Shown piece after piece: positions 6,730 through 9,250 of a DNA stretch of 9,250 bases. The stretch's first letter is position 1, and each line of letters starts with the position of its first letter. Origin of the DNA: Clostridia bacterium (GTDB lineage Bacteria > Bacillota > Clostridia > Oscillospirales > UBA644). The position numbers were made by a program, and so were the translations under genes. Below the pieces are notes generated by a model that saw only the letters and a list, made by a program, of their open reading frames with translations, had not been told where the DNA came from and searched no databases. The stretch covers positions 1-9,250 of the forward strand of contig JAFPBP010000007.1 in the NCBI GenBank assembly GCA_017424085.1. The letters run 5' to 3'.

Positions 6730-7359
6730 ATGGCAAGATATACTGGTCCCGTTTGCAAACAGTGCAGACGAGAGAATACGAAACTGTTCCTGAAGGGCGA
6801 CAAGTGCTTCTCCGAAAAGTGCCCCATTTCCAAGGGTGCCAACGTTCCCGGGCAGCACGGCGCTCGCCGTTCCAAGCTGACTCCTTATGCCGTTCAGCTT
6901 CGTGAAAAGCAGAAGGTCAGAAGATACTACGGCGTTCTGGAAGGTCAGTTCGAAAAGTACTACGAAATGGCTAACAAGAAGCAGGGCATTACCGGTAATA
7001 ACCTGATCCAGATCTGCGAGACCCGTCTTGACAACGTGGTTGCTCGTCTGGGCTTTGCAATGTCCCGCCCCGAGGCTCGTCAGCTCGTCGTTCACGGTCA
7101 CTTCACCGTTAACGGTCAGAAGGTTGACATCCCCTCCTACCTGGTTAAGGCCGGCGACGTGATCGCTTTCCGCTCCAAGAGCCTGGAATCCTCCAAGATC
7201 AAGGGTGTTCTGGAAGCCAATGCGAGCAAGCCCCTTCCCCAGTGGCTGACTCTTGACAAGGAAACCATGACCGGTACCGTCGTCGCTCTGCCTCAGATCG
7301 AAGACGTCACCGATCTGCCCATCGAAGTTCACCTGATCGTCGAGTTGTACTCCAAGTAA
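6730..7359 (+). CDS. rpsD: Small ribosomal subunit protein S4, zinc form
   Basis: S4 is a primary binder of the 16S 5' domain, nucleates 30S assembly and contributes to decoding accuracy. The product has 209 residues. Four cysteines at 9, 12, 26 and 31 (VCKQC, then KCFSEKC) form the zinc knuckle of the C+ variant. The S4 RNA-binding domain lies at about 98-160, with RLDNVVARLGFAMSRPEARQ from residue 99 and the HGHFTVNG turn at 122-129. The ATG at 6730 is preceded by CGGAGGTAT at 6712-6720, a slightly long spacing. S4 regulates its own mRNA in both E. coli (alpha operon) and B. subtilis (separate rpsD). Here the gene lies inside the alpha operon directly upstream of a structured 149-base gap, which makes that gap a candidate for S4-related control, though nothing proves it. 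Confidence 0.99.
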   Translation: MARYTGPVCKQCRRENTKLFLKGDKCFSEKCPISKGANVPGQHGARRSKLTPYAVQLREKQKVRRYYGVLEGQFEKYYEMANKKQGITGNNLIQICETRLDNVVARLGFAMSRPEARQLVVHGHFTVNGQKVDIPSYLVKAGDVIAFRSKSLESSKIKGVLEANASKPLPQWLTLDKETMTGTVVALPQIEDVTDLPIEVHLIVELYSK

Positions 7360-7367
7360 GCGTGCAA

Positions 7368-7387
7368 GTACGCCGACGCAGGCGTAC
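7368..7387 (+). repeat. Hairpin 1: 7-bp perfect stem, 6-base loop
   Basis: GTACGCC at 7368-7374 is exactly complementary to GGCGTAC at 7381-7387, with loop GACGCA at 7375-7380. It starts eight bases after the rpsD stop codon. The next bases are GAACCCTG, so a terminator role is unlikely. Confidence 0.75.
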
Positions 7388-7412
7388 GAACCCTGTATTA
7401 TGCTGCGAAGGC

Positions 7413-7442
7413 GTAAGGGTCGCTTGAATCAAGCCCCCTTAC
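7413..7442 (+). repeat. Hairpin 2: composite stem of 7 + 5 bp
   Basis: GTAAGGG at 7413-7419 pairs with CCCTTAC at 7436-7442. Inside it, GCTTG at 7422-7426 pairs with CAAGC at 7430-7434 around an AAT loop. A small internal loop (TC at 7420-7421 opposite C at 7435) separates the two helices. This is the most stable element of the gap by eye. No T-run follows. Confidence 0.75.
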
Positions 7443-7467
7443 AGCCCCATCGCCGCGCAACAAACAC

Positions 7468-7483
7468 GCACGGGAAACCGTGC
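7468..7483 (+). repeat. Hairpin 3: 6-bp perfect stem closed by a GAAA tetraloop
   Basis: GCACGG at 7468-7473 pairs with CCGTGC at 7478-7483 around GAAA at 7474-7477, a GNRA tetraloop of the kind used in structured RNAs for tertiary contacts. It ends nine bases before the rpoA Shine-Dalgarno region. The 5' arm's GCACG could instead pair with CGTGC at 7361-7365, at the beginning of the gap. Confidence 0.75.
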
Positions 7484-7508
7484 AAGCTTATGAAAGGGTG
7501 TACAATTT

Positions 7509-8459
7509 ATGATCGAAATCGAAAAGCCTGCGATCGAAGTCGCAGAAATTTCCGAAGACGGGAAATACGGAAAGTTTGTCGTCGAGCCCCTCGAACGCGG
7601 CTACGGCATTACGCTGGGCAACTCCCTGAGAAGAATGCTTCTCTCTTCTCTTCAGGGCGCTGCCGTTACGTCCATCAAGATCAATGGCGTGCAGCATGAG
7701 TTTTCCACCATTCCCGGCGTGAAGGAAGACGTTACCGAAATTGTTCTTAACATGAAGGGCCTCATCGCCCGTCTCCATGGAACAACTTCTAAGTTCGCAT
7801 ATATCGATGTTCAGGAAGAGGGAGAAGTCACCGCAGCCGACATCAAGGCTGATTCCGACATCGAGATTCTGAATCCCGATATGCACATTGCAACCGTCGG
7901 GAAGGATACCCATTTCTATATGGAGATCACCATCGGCATGGGCCGCGGTTACGTTCCTGCGGAGCGCAACAAGCCTCCCGTGTCTCCCATCGGTCTGATC
8001 GTGATGGATTCGTCCCATTCCCCCATTACCAAGGTCAACTATCAGGTGGAAAACACCCGTGTCGGTCAGATCACTGACTACGACAAGCTGACCCTGGAGG
8101 TCTGGACCAACGGAAGCGTTTCCGCTCGCAGCGCCGTATCCTTTGCGGCGAAGATCATGAGCGACCATCTGGCGCTCTTCGTCGAGCTGGCGGAGGACAT
8201 CGAGGTTGCCCCCGAAATCTGGGTCGGCGACCCCAACGAGAGCAAGGAGAAGATCCTGTCCATGACCATCGAGGAATTGGAGCTCTCCATCCGTTCGTTC
8301 AACTGCCTCAAGCGTGCGGGTATTAACACCGTGGACGAACTGATCAACAAGACTCCCGAAGAAATGATGCGTGTCCGTAACCTTGGTAAGAAGTCTCTGG
8401 AAGAAGTCATTACCAAGCTGGAATCCTACGGACTTTCGTTCCAATCGGATAAAGAATAA
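7509..8459 (+). CDS. rpoA: DNA-directed RNA polymerase subunit alpha
   Basis: The alpha dimer is the scaffold for assembly of beta and beta', and its C-terminal domain contacts UP-element DNA and activators. The product has 316 residues, normal for Firmicutes. The N-terminal domain covers about residues 1-230, with EPLERGYGITLGNSLRRMLL from 26 and YVPAERNK at 148-155. After a linker, the C-terminal domain covers about 250-312. The DNA-contact residues equivalent to the E. coli 265 determinant are present: R262, N265 and C266 (SIRSFNCLKRAGI) and G293, K295 and S296 (RNLGKKSLEE). The ATG at 7509 follows AAAGGGTG at 7493-7500. It is set off from rpsD by the structured gap, which may let RNA polymerase subunit synthesis be tuned apart from the ribosomal genes. 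Confidence 0.99.
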   Translation: MIEIEKPAIEVAEISEDGKYGKFVVEPLERGYGITLGNSLRRMLLSSLQGAAVTSIKINGVQHEFSTIPGVKEDVTEIVLNMKGLIARLHGTTSKFAYIDVQEEGEVTAADIKADSDIEILNPDMHIATVGKDTHFYMEITIGMGRGYVPAERNKPPVSPIGLIVMDSSHSPITKVNYQVENTRVGQITDYDKLTLEVWTNGSVSARSAVSFAAKIMSDHLALFVELAEDIEVAPEIWVGDPNESKEKILSMTIEELELSIRSFNCLKRAGINTVDELINKTPEEMMRVRNLGKKSLEEVITKLESYGLSFQSDKE

Positions 8460-8485
8460 CTACTATTAAGAAGGAGGAACCGAAC

Positions 8486-8827
8486 ATGGGTACTCGTAAA
8501 CTTGGCAGAACTACCGACCACAGAATGTCCATGCTGCGCGGCATGACCACATATTTGCTGGAAAACGGCTCCATCGAGACCACCGTTACCAGAGCGAAGG
8601 AAGTCCGTTCTCTCGCCGAAAAGATGATCACTCTCGGCAAGACCAACACGCTTCATTCCAAGAGACAGGCTATGTCCTTCATCACCAAGGAGGATGTGGT
8701 TAAGAAGCTCTTCAACGAAATCGCTCCCAAATACGCAGAACGCAACGGCGGCTACACTCGCATTGTGAAGTGCGGCCCCCGTCAGGGCGACGCTGCCGAG
8801 ATGGCAATCATCTCTTTGGTTGACTGA
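8486..8827 (+). CDS. rplQ: Large ribosomal subunit protein L17
   Basis: L17 is a 50S protein near the peptide exit tunnel. The product has 113 residues, matching the short Gram-positive form without the acidic tail seen in some groups. It opens MGTRKLGRTTDHRMSMLRGM, with the usual AKEVRSLAEKMITLGK block at 37-52 and a C-terminus of GGYTRIVKCGPRQGDAAEMA and on to VD. The ATG at 8486 has AAGGAGG at 8471-8477. It is the last gene of the operon, and its stop is followed 23 bases later by a strong terminator. Confidence 0.99.
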   Translation: MGTRKLGRTTDHRMSMLRGMTTYLLENGSIETTVTRAKEVRSLAEKMITLGKTNTLHSKRQAMSFITKEDVVKKLFNEIAPKYAERNGGYTRIVKCGPRQGDAAEMAIISLVD

Positions 8828-8850
8828 TTCTCTGCACAGAATACGAATCG

Positions 8851-8883
8851 AACTCCCTTTGCGGCAGCGCAGAGGGAGTTTTT
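8851..8883 (+). terminator. Rho-independent terminator after rplQ
   Basis: AACTCCCTTTGCG at 8851-8863 pairs with CGCAGAGGGAGTT at 8868-8880. This gives a 13-bp stem with one G·U pair and a GCAG loop at 8864-8867. The descending arm runs into TTTTT at 8879-8883. There is no matching A-run before the stem, so it works for + strand transcription only. It closes the spc-alpha transcript. Confidence 0.95.
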
Positions 8884-8937
8884 GCGTGGGTTGATTTCTG
8901 TTTGCAAAAAAGTCTCAAAAACGAAGCAATTTCTCCC

Positions 8938-8966
8938 TTGCAATCGTGCATGGTCCTCGGTATAAT
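8938..8966 (+). promoter_or_regulatory. Sigma-A/sigma-70 type promoter for the sialidase-like gene
   Basis: A -35 element TTGCAA at 8938-8943 (4 of 6 consensus bases) is followed, after a 17-base spacer, by a perfect -10 TATAAT at 8961-8966. The expected transcript start is near 8973, giving a 5' leader of about 23 bases. Two A-tracts at 8906-8911 and 8917-8921, 11 bases apart start to start, lie upstream and could act as an UP-like or bending element. Confidence 0.85.
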
Positions 8967-8995
8967 ATAAGTATCAATACGAAGGAGCGCCGCCT

Positions 8996-9250
8996 ATGAA
9001 AATCGTCGCCAATGAATTTATCCTCCCCTTTGTGGAGGGCTGGCAATGCCACGCATCCCATTTCGTCACCCTTCGTGACGGCAGGATCTTCACCGTTTGG
9101 TTTTACGGAAGCCGCGAGGGAAAGGGTGACGTGCGCATTTACGGAACCTTCCGCTCCCCCGAGGGAAAATGGACCTTTCCCGCCATTCCCCTCTCCGAGG
9201 ATGACGGCATCCCCCATTGGAACCCCGTCCTCCATCGCCGCGCCGACGGC
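8996..9250 (+). CDS. Sialidase-like (BNR-repeat/beta-propeller) protein, N-terminal part
   Basis: The gene runs past the window edge; 85 codons are visible from ATG 8996, which follows GAAGGAG at 8981-8987. The sequence resembles the N-terminal region of the sialidase-like beta-propeller family (BNR_2 type), whose members typically show a CHA motif, then WF-G-x-x-EG-x-x-DV, then a WNPVL motif. Here these are CHASHFVTLRDG at residues 18-29, VWFYGSREGKGDVRIYG at 34-50 and IPHWNPVL at 72-79. No signal peptide is visible, so the visible start suggests a cytoplasmic protein, unlike secreted sialidases. The substrate cannot be told: many members of this family are uncharacterised glycan-active proteins rather than true sialidases. 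The gene is separated from the operon by a terminator and has its own promoter. Confidence 0.75.
   Translation, partial: MKIVANEFILPFVEGWQCHASHFVTLRDGRIFTVWFYGSREGKGDVRIYGTFRSPEGKWTFPAIPLSEDDGIPHWNPVLHRRADG

Larger units (their letters stand above)
7360..7508 (+). promoter_or_regulatory. Structured 149-base gap between rpsD and rpoA (three hairpins)
   Basis: This is the longest non-coding stretch inside the operon. It contains three non-overlapping inverted repeats (7368-7387, 7413-7442 and 7468-7483), listed separately, and the direct repeat CGTGCAAG at 7361-7368 and 7479-7486. None of the hairpins is followed by a T-run, so they are not intrinsic terminators. The rpoA Shine-Dalgarno AAAGGGTG at 7493-7500 lies just after the third hairpin. 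A structured rpoA leader, RNA-processing site, antiterminator or S4-binding element would all fit, and I cannot choose between them. No promoter of good quality is present; TATTAT at 7396-7401 lacks a proper -35. Confidence 0.6.

Noticed and set aside
6256..7332. A 358-codon minus-strand open frame opposite rpsK and rpsD
   Set aside because: Same register effect as above; both overlapped genes are conserved over their full length.
7373..7401. Possible internal promoter for rpoA (TATTAT at 7396-7401)
   Set aside because: The -10 is 5 of 6, but the 17-base-spaced -35 would be CCGACG, only 3 of 6, and no extended -10 is correctly placed. The region is better explained by RNA hairpins.
7413..7450. 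Intrinsic terminator between rpsD and rpoA
   Set aside because: The stem is strong, but the downstream bases are AGCCCCATCG with no T-run.
7400..7699. A 99-codon plus-strand frame across the rpsD-rpoA gap into rpoA
   Set aside because: Half of it overlaps rpoA out of frame, the rest is arginine-rich translation of the hairpin region, and no Shine-Dalgarno precedes its start.
7488..8444. A 318-codon minus-strand open frame opposite rpoA
   Set aside because: Register-aligned shadow of rpoA with no recognisable domain.
1..9250. CRISPR arrays, insertion sequences, tRNA or rRNA genes, attachment sites, phage or defence genes
   Set aside because: I looked for spaced repeats, transposase-like frames and structured RNA genes and saw none. 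Almost all of the window is accounted for by conserved housekeeping genes.

Overview
The window is a near-complete stretch of the bacterial spc and alpha ribosomal-protein operons, all on the + strand. It begins inside rpsN and ends in the first 85 codons of an unrelated gene. The gene set and order (rpsN type Z, rpsH, rplF, rplR, rpsE, rpmD, rplO, secY, adk, map, infA, rpmJ, rpsM, rpsK, rpsD, rpoA, rplQ) point to a Gram-positive Firmicute. Placing adk and map directly after secY is typical of Firmicutes, and rpsD between rpsK and rpoA fits Clostridia rather than Bacillus, where rpsD lies elsewhere. Near-exclusive CCC proline codons, a moderate GC content and the S5 and SecY sequences suggest an uncultured or gut-type member of Clostridia (Oscillospirales or a relative). 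I cannot fix the family or genus by eye.

Layout. Positions 1-2746 carry the 3' part of the spc operon: seven ribosomal protein genes, each with a clear Shine-Dalgarno and gaps of 13 to 57 bases. Positions 2750-5485 carry secY, adk and map (protein export, adenylate balance, N-terminal Met removal), with tight coupling at rplO/secY and secY/adk. Positions 5501-8827 carry infA, rpmJ, rpsM, rpsK, rpsD, rpoA and rplQ (initiation factor, small-subunit head and platform proteins, RNA polymerase alpha, L17). A textbook intrinsic terminator at 8851-8883 ends the operon. No convincing promoter is visible inside it, so it probably reads as one long transcript from upstream of the window.

The one non-coding stretch of note inside the operon is the 149-base gap between rpsD and rpoA (7360-7508). 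It holds three separate perfect or near-perfect inverted repeats and an 8-base direct repeat. No other gap in the operon exceeds about 60 bases. It looks like a structured mRNA leader that could set rpoA expression or processing apart from the ribosomal genes upstream.

After the terminator, a strong sigma-A type promoter (8938-8966) drives a gene that starts at 8996 and runs off the window. Its N-terminus resembles the BNR-repeat sialidase-like family. It replaces the ecfA/ecfT/truA/rplM/rpsI genes that commonly follow rplQ in Firmicutes, so the conserved block stops here.

This is mostly a highly conserved housekeeping region. I do not see a novel defence, mobile or biosynthetic system. The observations worth a second look are the rpsD-rpoA structured gap, the switch to a sialidase-like gene, the C-terminal tail on IF-1 and the codon-use contrast between map and its neighbours.
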